64,000 nucleotides of DNA, from positions 4,988,936-5,052,935 of the forward strand of contig CM041200.1 in the NCBI GenBank assembly GCA_023078555.1. The letters run 5' to 3'. The position numbers were made by a program, and so were the translations under genes. This document shows, piece after piece, positions 1 through 13,100 of this stretch. How positions within the stretch are numbered: the stretch's first letter is position 1; each line of letters starts with the position of its first letter. Below the pieces are notes generated by a model. It was not told the DNA's origin. It ran no database searches and was given only the letters and a program-made list of their open reading frames with translations. Source of the DNA: Ulva prolifera (taxonomy: Eukaryota; Chlorophyta; Ulvophyceae; Ulvales; Ulvaceae).

Positions 1-395
1 TCTTACGTCTTTCAGCAAGAATACCTTGAGAACGGCAAGCGTATCGTCAGTCATAACTGCCTTAGCAAGACCGCGAGACGTCCAAATGTGAAGGGGCTCG
101 GCCAAAGTTGTACTGCAGATGCAGCCAAGCAACATTGCTGCATTCCTGCACCAGTGCTAAGGTGCCATGCAGTCCACCCGAACATACCTTTCTATTTATG
201 TAGTAAGTATAGCGGATATAATCAAGTCCTGGCAAAGAAAGCAGCTTTTTCCAAAGCGAGCCGTCCTTCGCCTTGTCCCTGCTGTTAGTGCTAGTATTCG
301 CCTTGATGATGCGTTTCGCAATCGGTCTCCAGACACTTGCATCATCTTCTTCTCTGTCGAATGAGCTTAGTGCTGGCTTTCCGTCCACTTTCGAG
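1..395 (-). CDS. Partial unknown protein, runs off the left edge
   Basis: This is part of a minus-strand gene that I do not recognise. An internal exon seems to run from 395 down to about 188. It starts after a TATGCAG acceptor and ends at a strong AAG|GTATGT donor. It encodes a charged, lysine-rich stretch that includes DREEDDASVW and SLWKKLLSLPGL. A second exon may lie at about 70-30 before another GTATTC donor, after which the gene leaves the window. The in-frame start codon is not within this exon, so the 5' end must lie to its right, between about 400 and 950, where no exon is convincing. No domain or signal peptide is visible. The call rests only on an open frame flanked by good splice sites. 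Confidence 0.3.
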
Positions 396-1231
396 CTGCA
401 TAGAGCGGCAAATCGAATTTGAATGCCACAAATACAACGTTTTCAAGCGAAGGGCAGACGTGCGAAGGAAACACGATCCATCAAACAATCAAATAGAAAT
501 TGCCGCGCTATGACATCCATGAACGCGCTGATAGTCTTCGCAAGCAAGAACAATGTGGACATCTGCCACGGCGGGCCGGGGGAAATACAGGACCACGCAA
601 ATGTAGCCAAGGACGCACGAGATACCGTTTCCGTTCCGTCCATTCTTCGCAGCAGCAACTTGTGAGCGGGATCGGCTCTTGTAAGAAGCTAGCGCAATTG
701 AACGGGATGTTTGTCGACATGATGCTGTTGTCTGTCGTATACTACGCATCAGTGCCAAAATCAACAATCAAAAGAACGATAATATTCAATATGGTCAAGA
801 TTAAGTATTCAATATGTTTGCCGACGTGCACGATCGCCCGAGCGATGAACGCAACGCTCGACGTCATACATAGCAGGTCATTGGCACAGAATGCATGCTG
901 CACGAGGCGAACATTTCAGAGCGGCAATGTTGTTGTGTATGGATAATCTACGTAAGTACCTGCAGCGGGCTCTTGTTGCCGTAGGACGGTCTTCAATTTC
1001 GGCTTCCTACTTGTCGACACCCATGATGGGCATGATCGCAAACGCCGAAAGCCATGCGGGCGCAACAGAGTCCGTTTACACCCCGCAGCTATGGTCCGAG
1101 GCCATCGCTGCAACTCCAAAGAATTGTCAATGGACTCAACTATACGTCTGCATGATGCTGGAACCTGATTGGACATGTTGCAGCAGCCTGGAATGCAATG
1201 CTTTGCAATTCGAGCGTGAATCCAGCACTTG
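396..1231. other. No confident gene
   Basis: Open frames exist on both strands, but none has a recognisable domain or a consistent chain of splice sites. The interval probably holds the 5' exons of the minus-strand gene at the left edge and the promoter and 5' leader of the RF1 gene that starts at 1232. Confidence 0.4.
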
Positions 1232-3181
1232 ATGTTGCAACGTGGACGTCACGTGTTAAACGAAGCTCGGCATGTGATTATTAATGTGGCAAATGAAGCA
1301 GCAGGTCCCTGGTTCCGCGGCCTTCACTGTGGGAGGCTGGGCAGCACTGCGCCCCACTTCCGAACCAATCAAGCGGATACATTTCTAGCCGGTTACAGCA
1401 CAGTCGCAAGATTTCAGCTGACAGAAGACGTGAAGCGCCAACTGCATGAATCAGTCTCGCAGCTGGACGCCCTCGTCCAGCAGCTGAACGATGCAGGTTC
1501 ATTGTCCAGCTCCCGAAGACAGAACCTGCAGCGCGACGTAAATCGCCTCCAGAACACAGCAGCTCAGCTATCAGAGTATGATCACCTTGATCGCGAGGTA
1601 CAGAGCATGTATTCTGTACTCTATTCGCTATGGAAGTGCGCAAACGTCAACGCACCAAATTTCCGCCCGGCCGCAGATTGACGAGTACAAGGCCCTCGCA
1701 GGAGATGATGAAGACTCAGATCTTAGAGAGTCTGCACAACTCGAGATCATTGCCCTGGAGAAGCAAAGGGAATCTGTCGAGCACAGCCTGCTGCTGAGCC
1801 TGCTACCCCATGATGATGTGGATGATCGTGATATCATGCTGGAAGTACGAGCGGCTGCAGGTGGTCAAGAAGCTGCTCTGTTCGCAGAGGAGCTGTTTGG
1901 CATGTACCAGGCATTCTCTGGTGAGGCCCGAGCTCCAATCTTTGTTGCACCTGAGCAATCCAAGGAACGAGCATGCACCCTGATAACCCGGCACGGTATG
2001 TTGACATGCAGGGCAGTGCTGCATGGCTATTTGCAGTTGCACTGGCTAGCTCGCCAACATACTGGTTTTTTTTGTACAGCGGACCTTGAGTCTGTCATGT
2101 TTTGGCTTTGGTCCTGTCCGTGCTCTACATATCCGTCCAATTCGCCTGATCACCCCAGTCATTGATGCAGCGGAGCAGGGCTGGAGGTTCGAGGACGTCA
2201 CTTCTGCGACCAACCTGGTCGCCACCATATCTGGTCAGAGTGTTTACCAGCAGCTGAAGTATGAGAATGGCGTGCACCGCATTCAGAGAGTGCCGGTTAC
2301 AGAGAACAAGGGCCGTGTGCACACCAGCACTGCGTCTGTTGTCGTGATGCCCCAAGCAGATGTTGCTGCTGTCAACATCGATCAGGCTGACCTAAAGATT
2401 GAGACGATGCGAGCATCCGGGGCAGGCGGGCAACACGTCAACACCACCGACAGCGCTGTCCGGATCACGCACATTCCTTCCGGCGTAGCCGTTTCTGCAT
2501 CAGTGCGTTCTCCAATCCAAGTGAGGACATCTCAACTTGCCACAGTTTGTCCTGTGCAAGTGTGTGGGCAGAAATTTACATGAGAAGTAGCAGCACTTCC
2601 AGGATGGCTGTTGCACTTGCATGTGACGAACCACACATAGCCTGCAATTATTTCCATGAAAGCTTCCTGTGCCCATTGAAGCATGCCTTGGAAGCAGATT
2701 GGGCCAGAATCAGCGGCATAGGTGCCGCAATCAAGGGCCATGATATCACACTGGCACTATGCCATGCAGAATCAGCGGTCGCAGCATCAGAACAAAGCCA
2801 GAGCAATGCAGCTTCTAGCTGCCAGACTTGAAGACGCAGAGCGGTGTGTGCATCGCTGAAGTGCCTGCATGCCTGCATGATAGATCTCTCCCAATTATGT
2901 GGAAACGGCCCTGTTCAAGGTGTCACTGCTGCGCACATTGTAGGCAACGGCACTTAGCCAGTCAAAAATCAGAGCGCAGGGCACTGCTTGGCACAGGTGA
3001 CCGGAGTGAGAGGATTCGTACGTACAATTACCAGGAGAATCGCATCACAGACCATCGCATAGGGCACACAGTGCACGGGATTGAAGCCATGATGGCAGGC
3101 AGCAAACTGAGCGGCCTGATCGAAAGGTTGCGACAGCAAGACCAGAAAGAATTGTTGTTGCAAGTGCTACAGCCTACGTGA
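1232..3181 (+). CDS. Organelle peptide chain release factor 1 (RF1, PrfA family)
   Basis: This is a class I release factor that recognises UAA/UAG and triggers peptidyl-tRNA hydrolysis. I resolve five exons in consistent phase: 1232-1597, 1677-1920, 2171-2502, 2770-2843 and 2962-3181. Together they give 411 residues. The codon-recognition tripeptide PVT (PxT type, so RF1 and not RF2) lies at about 245-247 after HRIQR. The catalytic GGQ is at about 289-291 in [18 protein letters not shown], and RSQHQNKA and the [11 protein letters not shown] block follow. The first 60 or so residues have no bacterial counterpart and are rich in Arg and poor in acids ([15 protein letters not shown]), like a mitochondrial presequence. 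A plastid location cannot be excluded. A TGTAA poly(A) signal lies 22 bases after the stop. Confidence 0.95.
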
Positions 3182-3202
3182 TTGCAGATTGGAAGGCGCA
3201 CG

Positions 3203-3207
3203 TGTAA
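3203..3207 (+). promoter_or_regulatory. TGTAA poly(A) signal of the RF1 gene
   Basis: TGTAA is the usual chlorophyte polyadenylation signal. Here it lies 22 bases downstream of the RF1 stop codon. The motif is short, so position is the main support. Confidence 0.5.
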
Positions 3208-3968
3208 CGCTTTTCCCAAGCAGGAACTGTAGAGGGTGTCTGGGGTGGGAATCGCAGTATGTGTGCGGTACACTTCAGTGGCAAGTGCATGCCTGTCAGA
3301 TTTTGCGACAAGTCAGGTTGTGCCTAGGCTCATTCAGTCGTCGATATTTCCATTGATGCATTTGTTGCCATGCCGACGTTGTCTGTGCTTGGAATACTTG
3401 GAAGTTCGCTACACGGTGCCACTTGCATGGCAAGCATTCAGTAGCAACAGCCATCCGCTGCTGCCCAAGACTATCGTGTGAGTAGTGCTACCTGGAGCTG
3501 CTGAAGTATCCGCGTGGCTAATTTGCCGCTGGGCTCACGTGAGGCAAGTGTATCGAGTACATTGCTGCGTGTTGAATGCATATGGCACGGCAGGCAGCTT
3601 GGTCCTTTGGAAGCTCCGAAACACTCATGGGTCGCCGAAGGATCAACAATTTGCCATGCGCTACCACGTTACACATGGCGTGGGGATAGCTGCACTACAC
3701 GTGTAAGCGGGGATCGACGTTGACGATATGATGCCCGTGTCCACCAGCCCAAATATGCATGACCTTCGGACTCGCCATCGATCATTGCGGCGCGCCAGCA
3801 TGTCTTGCATTCGCCGTAAAAAATCAATGCGATCAGGAACAGTAGGACTGATGGCCTGACCTCCGGCTGTTGGTTCCGGGGGTACATTATCGTCTGCGGA
3901 ACTCGCCACTCACTTGTTAACATTCGTATGGATTATCACAGAAGCTGCTCGTGAACACAATCGTCATA
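3208..3968. other. Intergenic, RF1 to CDC20
   Basis: I see no gene here. The interval should hold the CDC20 promoter and 5' leader. No TATA box or repeat stands out. Confidence 0.5.
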
Positions 3969-5990
3969 ATGTCGTCTCCTCAGAAGAAAACTTTGCTCCG
4001 GCCTTTGGGATCAAAGGCGAAGACGCCCGGGAATCGATCCCGGAGAGAGCGGGTAGGCTCTACGTGCTGTACTGGCCGTCCGGACCGCGGAGGTATACGC
4101 TGATTTAATGTGACTCTGTATGCAGAACGATAGATTTATCCCCAATCGAGGTGGGACTGACATAGAGAACGCAGGCTTGCTCGAGCAGCTGGACACAGGC
4201 GGTTCGGTATAAGCTCAGCTGATGATTGATTGCAGATATAATCACGGGCATGCATGCAACAGCAGAGACACGCTAAGCAATGCAGCTCTGCAGGAATTTC
4301 AAACTGAGCTTGCTAAACAATTGAGCGTGGGTGACCACCGGATTCTCTCATTCAAGCGCTCGGTGTGGTCCCGCGCTGAGGAAGCACGTTTAAGACGGCC
4401 TGCAGCATCATGCCAAAGCTGAGTGTCGCAAATTCATCTATATCCCTGTGATTTGGTGACTTATGGGGCAATGGTGCAGAAACCAAAGGCTCCCGAGGCC
4501 CACAAGCAAGATGGCAACGGGCAGAACACACTCACAGCCCTGAAGTCTTATCGCTACATATCTCCTCAGGCTGATCGCGTCCTGGATGCTCCAGATATTG
4601 CTGATGACTTCTATACGAATATCTTAGACTGGGGTTCCGAGAATAAGGTGTGGCGCATTGCCACAGACACTGCAACCATATGTCTCCAGCGGATGCTCTC
4701 CCTACCTCACACATCTTCCCAGTGATTTCAGGCATTGCCGATTGCAGTTGGTGGTCGGACTGGGCCCTTCTCTTTACATTTGGAATGGAGACACAGGTGA
4801 TGTGGACTTGTTCCTGGAGTACGATGATCCCATCTACATCTGCTCAGTCAAATGGACTGCTTCTGGCACCCACCTAGCCATAGGATTATCTGACCATACG
4901 ATAGAACTACACGATGTTCGTGTCAAGAAGCAGTTGCGCCTCCTGCGAGGGCACCCGGGGCGAGTGAACGTAATGTCATGGAATGAGACCCTCACTTCCG
5001 GGGGCAAGGGTGGATACATCATGAACAGCGATATGCGGCAAAAGCAGCATGCTGTGTCCATGGTTCAGGCGCACGCGGGGGAGATCTGTGGACTGTCCTG
5101 GTCTGAGTCCAAAAATCAGCTCGCTTCTGGTGGAGGTGACAATCTCTTGGCTGTATGGGATTCAAGGTGTTCTTCTCCGCTCCTTGCACCTACCTGAGTG
5201 CAGTACCGGGGCTGAATTCTGTGCTTGCAGCTGTACGTAGGTCCCGGCCCAGCCTTGAAGATCATGCCTGCTTCTGCAGGCAGCTTGGTGAGGCGACACA
5301 CAAGTTCACAGAGCACGCAGCAGCTGTCAAGGCCATAGCATGGTGCCCTTTCCAAAGGAAAACTTTAGCATCAGGAGGGGGTACGGCAGACCATCATGTG
5401 CGAATATGGGACATAAATTCTGGGTCTCAAGTGGCTGCAATTGATGCAAAGTCACAGGTACGTCCACACTGATTGGCCTTACAACTGCTTGAGCTAGAGG
5501 CCCCCTTTCAGACTCTAGCATCAGAGAATCCACATGCACGCTGACCGCAGTGTGCAAGCTACCAGGATGTTCGCCTCTTCGGCAGGGCCCGCTGATATGC
5601 TTGAAGCATGCACAGTGCAGGTCTCCTCGCTGATCTGGAACCCGTATGACAAGGAGCTCCTTGGAGGCCTTGGAGAGAGCCAGAACCAACTGAGGATGTG
5701 GCGATGGCCGTCCTTTAACCACGTCACTGACCTGTTCGGACACGAAGCGAGGGTGCTGCATATGGCGCTGTCACCAGATGGATGCACTGTCTGCAGGTGT
5801 GACGCGACAGCCTCCCACGACACGCTGATGCCTCGCCACATGTTGCAACGAAGTAACATTGTGTCTGCTTGCTTGCAGTGCGGGAGCCGATGAAGCCTTG
5901 CGATTCTGGAAGGTCTTCGAGAAGCCTGCTGCGCCTGCCCAGCGGAACAAGGAGTCCAGGAGTGTACTCCAAAGTCGAAGTATACGATAG
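3969..5990 (+). CDS. CDC20: CDC20, WD40 activator of the anaphase-promoting complex
   Basis: CDC20 recruits substrates to the APC/C ubiquitin ligase in mitosis. Eight exons fit in phase: 3969-4052, 4126-4201, 4268-4362, 4480-4647, 4748-5166, 5280-5457, 5621-5796 and 5879-5990. They give 435 residues. The N-terminus carries the [10 protein letters not shown] stretch typical of CDC20. The C-box DRFIPNR (about 30-36) begins exon 2. [17 protein letters not shown] leads into the WD40 propeller, whose blades end in VWDSR, IWDIN and ALRFWKVF. The last residues are Ile-Arg, the IR tail that docks on the APC/C TPR subunits. The exon 2/3 junction is the least certain; the others are fixed by phase and homology. 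Propeller sequence is more divergent than in the CDH1 paralogue at 37.4-39.4 kb. Confidence 0.93.
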
Positions 5991-8557
5991 ATTCATGTCG
6001 GACATGTCCGAATGCATGCGGACCAGATTATTGCATCCTCGAAACTTCTTCATTAGTACTTGTGGGCATTCCATTTTGTGTAGTGATCCCTGCCAATGAC
6101 CATTCTCTGACAGGTGCTGCACGTCCACCTATCACTAGAATGCATTTGAAAGTGCATGTAGCATCTACATGAATGAGCAGAGTCGCCATTGATTCTGGAT
6201 GGGGAGGTGGTATAGGCTTTGCATCAATTGTCTCCAGCAGGCGGGTCTCCCTCTGCTGTAGTAGACCCATCTTGACTTTGCAGCATGGCCCATTTGGGCC
6301 CAGGTCCACGGAGCCAATGCGTTCAGCAGATGCTGTGCTGGAAACTCAACATCATCAGTATCAGCCATGCATTCGACTCTGATTTGGTGTCAAGCTTGAG
6401 ACCATGCGTGAGAAGCGCTTAACTGCTTGTCAGATGAGGTGAGCGTGATTCTGCTGAGTGCAGCACAACTTGGACAGTTCAAGTAGTACAATAGCATGCT
6501 TTGCAAGGGCTCTCCCATCTCAGATCCATACCAATTTTACCGCTGATGTGGTCTTAAGCTGAATTCCCAGTGCATGTTTGATGTGGCTACACTTACTCAT
6601 CCAGTAATCACTCATCCTTGCCCTGATGAGGTAGTCCTTGCACAGCGTGGTCCCTGCATGCTCACACCAGCATAACCCCAACATACGGCACCTGGAGGCC
6701 TGGTTGATGTTGATTGGCTGTGTGCGCCGCGCCGGTGTACTGTACAGTCATACATCGTTCATGTTGAATCGTGCAGCATACACACTTGATGAGGGTTGCA
6801 GGAGGACATCCAGCCAAACTCACCCAGGCGCTGTTTGGTATTGAACGTGTTGAGCACTCCGGCTCCGGCCGGGTTATACCTAAGCAGTCAGTCACCTAAG
6901 CACTGCATGCACGTGGTGAGATTGTATGCCTGAAAGGGGCTCGAATTGGGGCCCATATACATGTTGTGGTATATGCATGTTTGCGCCGACAAGTTGCAAA
7001 TAATAACCTGGATGGACAGGCAGTTCGGCACTACAGCGCACATGCAGCGCTGCTCTGGCTGTGCTGGGACCTCAGGCGGGGCTGCGCAGGCTCAGTGCAG
7101 GGAACCTATGCAGGATTGGACGCACACGTCGGCACATCGGCATTGCATGCTGCGCCGCCAAGGCAGCACGCTACAGAGGCATCGGCTGGGGGCAAAGGTC
7201 TGAACGCTCAGGGCCCTTCTGGGCGCTGTAGCAGCCTCATGCGCTGCTGCTCGACTTTGATTCTCAGCATCGAGTGCGGGCCTGTCGCCTGTGTCGCACC
7301 ACATAACCTTGTGACACTGCAATTTGCCTCTGAGGCGGTCACTGGCACCGGTGTTTGCCGTGTGCCGGTACATGCACCTGCAGCAACACGCGTGATCAGG
7401 TCTGGAGGTAGACCTGCATCCGATGAAGCTCTACCTCCAGACCTGATCACGCGTGTTGCTGCAGAGTCTGTACAGAACAGAAGATGTGGATCGGTGGACT
7501 GTGCGTGCCAGGGGCAAGCTGGCCTATGCATGCCTCAGGTACAGATGGGGCGACAGGCAGTGCGGCCATGCATGGGCTGCCAGGCAGTGCAGTGCCGGCT
7601 GCAGCTCTGGGCAACTGGCACGAAAGGAAGGCGCGCCATGCATCTGAGGCCTCGCATCTGAGCGGGTGACTGTGCCATAGTGAGTCAGACTGCGCGCGGC
7701 GCCAGCTGCGCATTAATACAATAATAAATATTCTACGAGATGGTGTCTTGCGGCTGTGGGGATGACCTATGAGAGGGCTAAATGCATATGGCGGAATTGT
7801 GCTGCTCGCCACAAAATATTCGCGTGCTTTCTCCGCGGAGCTCCGTGTCACATGCATGCCTGCACCTTGATCAAGCTTGAGAGCGCGCCGGCCGTGCATA
7901 CATCGTGTGGAAGTCTAGACGTGCTGTGCGGGGTCTTCCGGGTTTGTCTACCAGAGCAAGGGCACTTTGCATGGCTGATGGGTTGTTGTGAATATCTGGA
8001 GGCGGCACAGTGCGCACTCGGACGTCAGGCGTTCTGACTGTAGGTGATGGGTCGTCGCGATGACAGCTGACGACAGGATAGACCATGAGCATGGCCATGC
8101 ATGAGCATCTCGCGCGTGAGGCCTCCCACAATAATCCTGTAATGCTGGAACACAAATCGGTGCACCAGGTTTCCGATGGCAGCGAGCTCGCGATCGATCG
8201 GCGGAGTGGTTGCACGCATCAGGCCCGAACTGCACACCGACATACGAGAAACCGGAGTCAGCACAGGAACAATGCGTTGGCGTAAGCATGTTCATGTGGC
8301 TGCAGACATGCGTCCGTGTAACCTTGCAATGCCTTGTTGCCCAGATTAGATGCAAGGATCCCAAGCTCACCATCCACCGCGATCCAGCCACACCCAGCAG
8401 CACAAATAGCCGGAGGTCACATACCTGGTAGTAGAGAATATATAGTCAGTAACTAGGGGATCACGGAAGCATGCGCAGCTGCGGTCTGCAGCTGGGCCGC
8501 GGGTGTGAACGGGTTCGCCCGGGCCATGGGCGAGTGCTCGTAGTCGACGTGAGGGCC
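5991..8557. other. Gene-poor stretch with a hairpin-forming repeat
   Basis: Several open frames of 60-230 codons occur on both strands, but none shows a domain, a plausible splice chain or steady codon bias. The only structured object is the perfect inverted repeat at 7378-7464. The right end should contain the promoter of the receptor-kinase gene. Confidence 0.4.
7378..7464. repeat. Perfect 34-bp inverted repeat with a 19-nt loop
   Basis: The arms at 7378-7411 and 7431-7464 are exact reverse complements, separated by 19 bases. The outer ends are CTGCAG. RNA from either strand could fold into a 34-bp perfect stem. It could be a foldback element, a small-RNA precursor or a recent local inversion-duplication. 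No target-site duplication is obvious. Confidence 0.9.
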
Positions 8558-10086
8558 ATGATAGTTTGGTTGTCCATGACGCTTTTCTGCCATATCCAAT
8601 GCGTAGTTTCTGATGCCAAACCCTCTGCCGCGCCTGCGCAGCGAAGCGCTGCAACAGCTTTCGTGTCCACCGCTGCGGAGCTCCAGCAGGCCGTCCGTGA
8701 CAGCGTCACACACATCGTCGTCCAGGATCACATCGATATGACCAGCGTAGATAGGTGGTCTCATATCACAGGGCGCGACACGGTCATGGACGCAGCGGGG
8801 CTGGCCATTTGGCGAAACCAGTCTGGCGAGTACACGGCCTCCATTCGGGTGCGGAGCTCTGCCACACGCATTTGCGTGCGCTTGTTCAAACCCCGTATTC
8901 GCTGAGCTGGCTACATCGGCGACTGCAGCTTTGCCCTTGTATCTCAAGCCACAACGGGTCGGGACTGACGTCGACGTCGATCTGTCCACCACGCTCACCT
9001 TGACTGCGCCCCTAGCCACCCATGGACGCACCCCTAGCCACCCATGGACACGCCCCCTGTGCTGTGCGGACGTGTAAAGTAAAGTAAATCTAAATTTACG
9101 TGTCGAATCCCCCGCTTGACGATCGCAGTGACATGAGCTGCTTCACCTGCATTTTAACGCCTACACACCGGGTACACTTGCACCAATGCTGTGCCCGGTC
9201 TCAGGCAGCTGGACCTATAGTATACTCCGTTGAAAGAGCCAATTAGCAGACCACATGTAGCCGTGGCTTGTTACAATTGATAAATCGAACAGTAGCAATG
9301 ATGCAAATAAGCGCAAATCTGTGACCCGCAAATTCAGATAATGCAAAAACATCGGTAAAGACGGCGCTGTCTGATCCGCGGAATTCGCATCGCGGCTGTC
9401 ACACGGACGGTCCTGCTCCCTGCTCCCCTGCACCACACACACGCACACGCACACACCGCTGCTTGCAAGCAATGCATGCAATGCATGCATTGCTCACAAT
9501 CCCTGCAGTCCAGCCCAACCCCCCTCACTCGGCCCTATTCACACACACGTCGCTGCGCGCCCATATCGCAGGTGCGTCTACAGCGCGGCGCACGGACGAC
9601 GCGGTGGCTTGCAGGGAGACTGCAGCGAGGACCCGCTCGGCTCGCTGCCGGTGCCGCGCCGCCCGGGCCAGTGCCTCGTGACCGTCCGGGAGGACTTCCT
9701 CGAGGCCAACCCCGGCCCGGACAGCCTCGTGTGGCTGTCGGGGCTCTACGTCTACACCCTCGGCCTCATCGACAAGAACCAGGGTACCGTGCTTGCGTCG
9801 CACACCGACCTCTTCCTGACCGACATGACGCTCGTGGCGCAGGGCCATAAGGCCCGCGGCATCGAGGTGCAGGAGAACCAGACCGTCTTCATGGCCGGTG
9901 CGCACTCGTCGTCAGTGTGCGGCAGTGTGTGGTGCTTTTCACGGCAGCGGGGTGAGAGTTTCTGAGTCGGAGTGGACGCGGTGTGAGCGTCAGCACCGAA
10001 GCAGCGGGCGCCTGGCCTTGTGGGGCGGGGTTCGCCCTGTGCTAGGCGTACGCTACATCAGCACTGGGGAGGGGCTGATTTACCGT

Positions 10087-10123
<37 letters not shown>

Positions 10124-13100
10124 GACGTCCACGTGGGTGTCAAGGACTGCGCGACGCAGGGCTGCTGGGCGGTCGGTGGTAAGCCTGGCGGCCACGTCTC
10201 AGACCCCGCACCAGATCAGGCGCCTGCACCTGGGGTGCTATGGATCTCCAACCAATGGTGTGCGGGTGAGCACATGAAGTGCATGCGGGATTGTGGCGTG
10301 GCTGTATATGCCGTATAGGCCAAGTATGTAGACGAGCCACGCAAGCATGTGTCTGTATCTGACAATTCTATCGTCACAGTGCTCGGTTAGCTTTGCTCTG
10401 CTGTTTGAGGCGCCTGTTCCACGCCCCGATGGGCTCCTGTTTTGCGGCGGCTGCACTCACAGAGCGGCGCTGCTGCAGATTCCCACCTGGAGCACTTTGA
10501 GAAGGACAAGGATGCCGCGATGCGAGTGAAGCCGGGCGCCCGCGCGACAGTTGTCAACACCACCTTCAACAAGAACATCGTCCAGACCGGCACGGCCTCG
10601 AAAGTCGCTGCCGGGCCCGCCATGGGCCTCAAGACCTGGTCCGGCACGTACAACCTCACCCGGGGCTCCGCGGCCTGGTTCATGGACTGCACGTTTTCAA
10701 ACTCCACCACGGCGGTGCCGGGCGAAGTCTCCGTCGAGGACTCCGAAAGCAGCGTCTTCACCAACACGCCGCTCCCGACGGTGTGGCACCGGAACAACTC
10801 GGCGGAGCTGCGAGCACAGACTGTTGCACCGTTGACAGAGGGAGTAGGGCGCGACGTGTTTGCGAATGTGTCCAAACGGTTGGGGCCGTTTCTGCGGCCC
10901 GACGACCCAGCCTTTCTGGCTCTGGTGGAGGAGCAGGCCGCCTTGACGGGCATGCAAAAGCCGGAGATCTCGCAGGTGCCAGCTGGCAGTGACCTGGTGC
11001 TTGTGGCCCCTCCGCCGATTGTGGACGGCGGCGATGGTGGCGGCGGCCCCGTAAGCCCTCCGGACGATGGCGCGAGTGAGGGGATGAAGGCCGGGCAGAT
11101 TGCGGGCATCGCGGGTGGCGCGGTGATGCTGGTGCTGCTGTGCGCCGCGGCTGCGTGCTTCACCGTGCGGAGACGCAAGGCCGGGAAGACAGCAGACAAG
11201 GTGGCAGAACTGGTGCGGTCTTCTCACACCTCCCCGGCACCATTGCGACTCCCCCCCATGCAAAGCCGCCCCCTTGGGTGCTGACGCCAGCGGGATGAAC
11301 CATTAAACATGATCATTGAAGGTTGTAATGGCAATTATAGATATTAAAAACTAAATTAATTATTAACTGCAGCTGGGATGTCCAGCGCGGCGCAGCTTGC
11401 GACGCATTTGCGCTGTCCCTCGAGTTCTCGAAGGCGTGCTGTAGAGTTTCCGCTGGTGCCGCATGTGCATGACAGTCATCCGTGTCGCCGCGGGGCATTG
11501 CGAAGGGGTGCGTGCACCGGACGCGCGGGCGATGACACACATGCATGGCCCGTCGAATGCGTGCCACCGACACCTGCATCCCTGCTGCTGCACGTAGTAA
11601 AGCGCAGCACGTGCAGGAGCGGGCACTGGAGGCCGCGTCCAAGCAGGCCACGGAGCGGCAGTACGGCGCCACCGACGGCGGCGCTTTGTCCTTCTACTCT
11701 GCGTCCGCCCCCCCCTCCGCCCCTCCTTCCGCCCTCGCCACAAACGTCCACTGGCTGACAGAACTAGATGATACGTTCAACGCAACAATGGGGGAGCTGG
11801 ACGGCACGGCGCCAGGCGCCGCGGCCCCGGCTGCAAGCAAGCTGGACTTCCTCCATGCCCAGCTCAACAGCATCGGCCGGAGCACCCCCGTGCTGGATCG
11901 CTTTGTGCTCCTCGGCAACAACCAGCGCCGCCAGGGTGGTGTGCCCTAGGCCCCTGTCCATGCGTACCTGCTCCTCCGTATGCATGTACTCAGCATTTCA
12001 TAGTAGAAGCCACCGCGGGAGGGGGGCGGTGATCGGATGCTCCAGACTGATGGTCGGCCCGCCAATGCATGTTTGCAAATTGCACGGGGCGTGACATTTG
12101 CAGACCCTGACATTTGCAAGCCCCACAACCAGGTTTTCCGTACGCACCATATCCTGACACTCGTGGGATCAGGGCGGGGTGTCCATCAGGGTTCTGGGTC
12201 TGCTGTGCTCCTCACAATGCATCAGCCACGGCCATGAGAGATTTTGTGTCATGGTATGCGCGTAAACATAAAAGCACGATGCCGTATGATAGGACTTGTT
12301 GTTCGCCAGATCTCCACTGACCCGCGCCCGCTCCTCCAAACGTTTTTTTGTCCCAGGCTGCTGGGACCAGCCTGCAGGGCCTCCCGCGGCGACATGCAGC
12401 GCTGCACCACGCTGCAGTGTCTGTATGCATGCCACGATGCCGTGCTGTGAGCAGCACGGCCTGCCGGTGCGGCTCATACGTTTGTTTTTTTTTGGGGTGT
12501 TTTTGGTCCACACTGCCAGAGCAGACCAGCAACGAAGTGCATCCGTGCACCCGCGTGCAGGCCAAGGCATCGTCGCATTCGCAAAGGGTATCCACGATGA
12601 CCTCGGGTACGCGCTCAAGTTCTTCATCGACCGCCCCTCCTTCCTCGCGGAGCGCGACATGTACCGCAGCAGCACGCTCGGCAGCCTTCTGCCGCAGGTC
12701 CACGCCGAGTACGACCCTGAAGACACCCCCGGCGCGCTGCTCGACCGCACCGGCCGGCCGCTCCCGCCATGCATTGTGATGGAGCGCGGCGAGTCCCTCC
12801 CGGACTGGTCGAACCGCGCCAAGCCGGACATCTTCCAGTCGGTCGCGGTGCTAGCGCACGTCGCGACGCGGCTGCGCGACATGCATGAGGGCGGCTACGT
12901 CCACCGCGACATCAAGCCAGAGAACCTGATGTTCTTGCCACGCGAGAACCGGTGGACGGTGATCGATTTCGGGTGTGCGGCGCGGGTGGGGGAGAAGGCG
13001 CCGCTGTCCTACACGCTCGTGTACGCGGCGCCGGAGGTCGCGGCGGCGGTGGCCGCGGGGGACAAGTCGATCGTGGCGACCCCGGCGCTGGACGCGTGGG

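Noticed and set aside
6966..7661. Open frame of 231 codons on the plus strand
   Set aside because: It runs straight through the perfect inverted repeat, has no domain and irregular composition. Probably chance in GC-rich DNA.
9095..9115. tRNA-like B-box (GTGTCGAATCCC)
   Set aside because: No cloverleaf, A-box or acceptor stem could be built around it.
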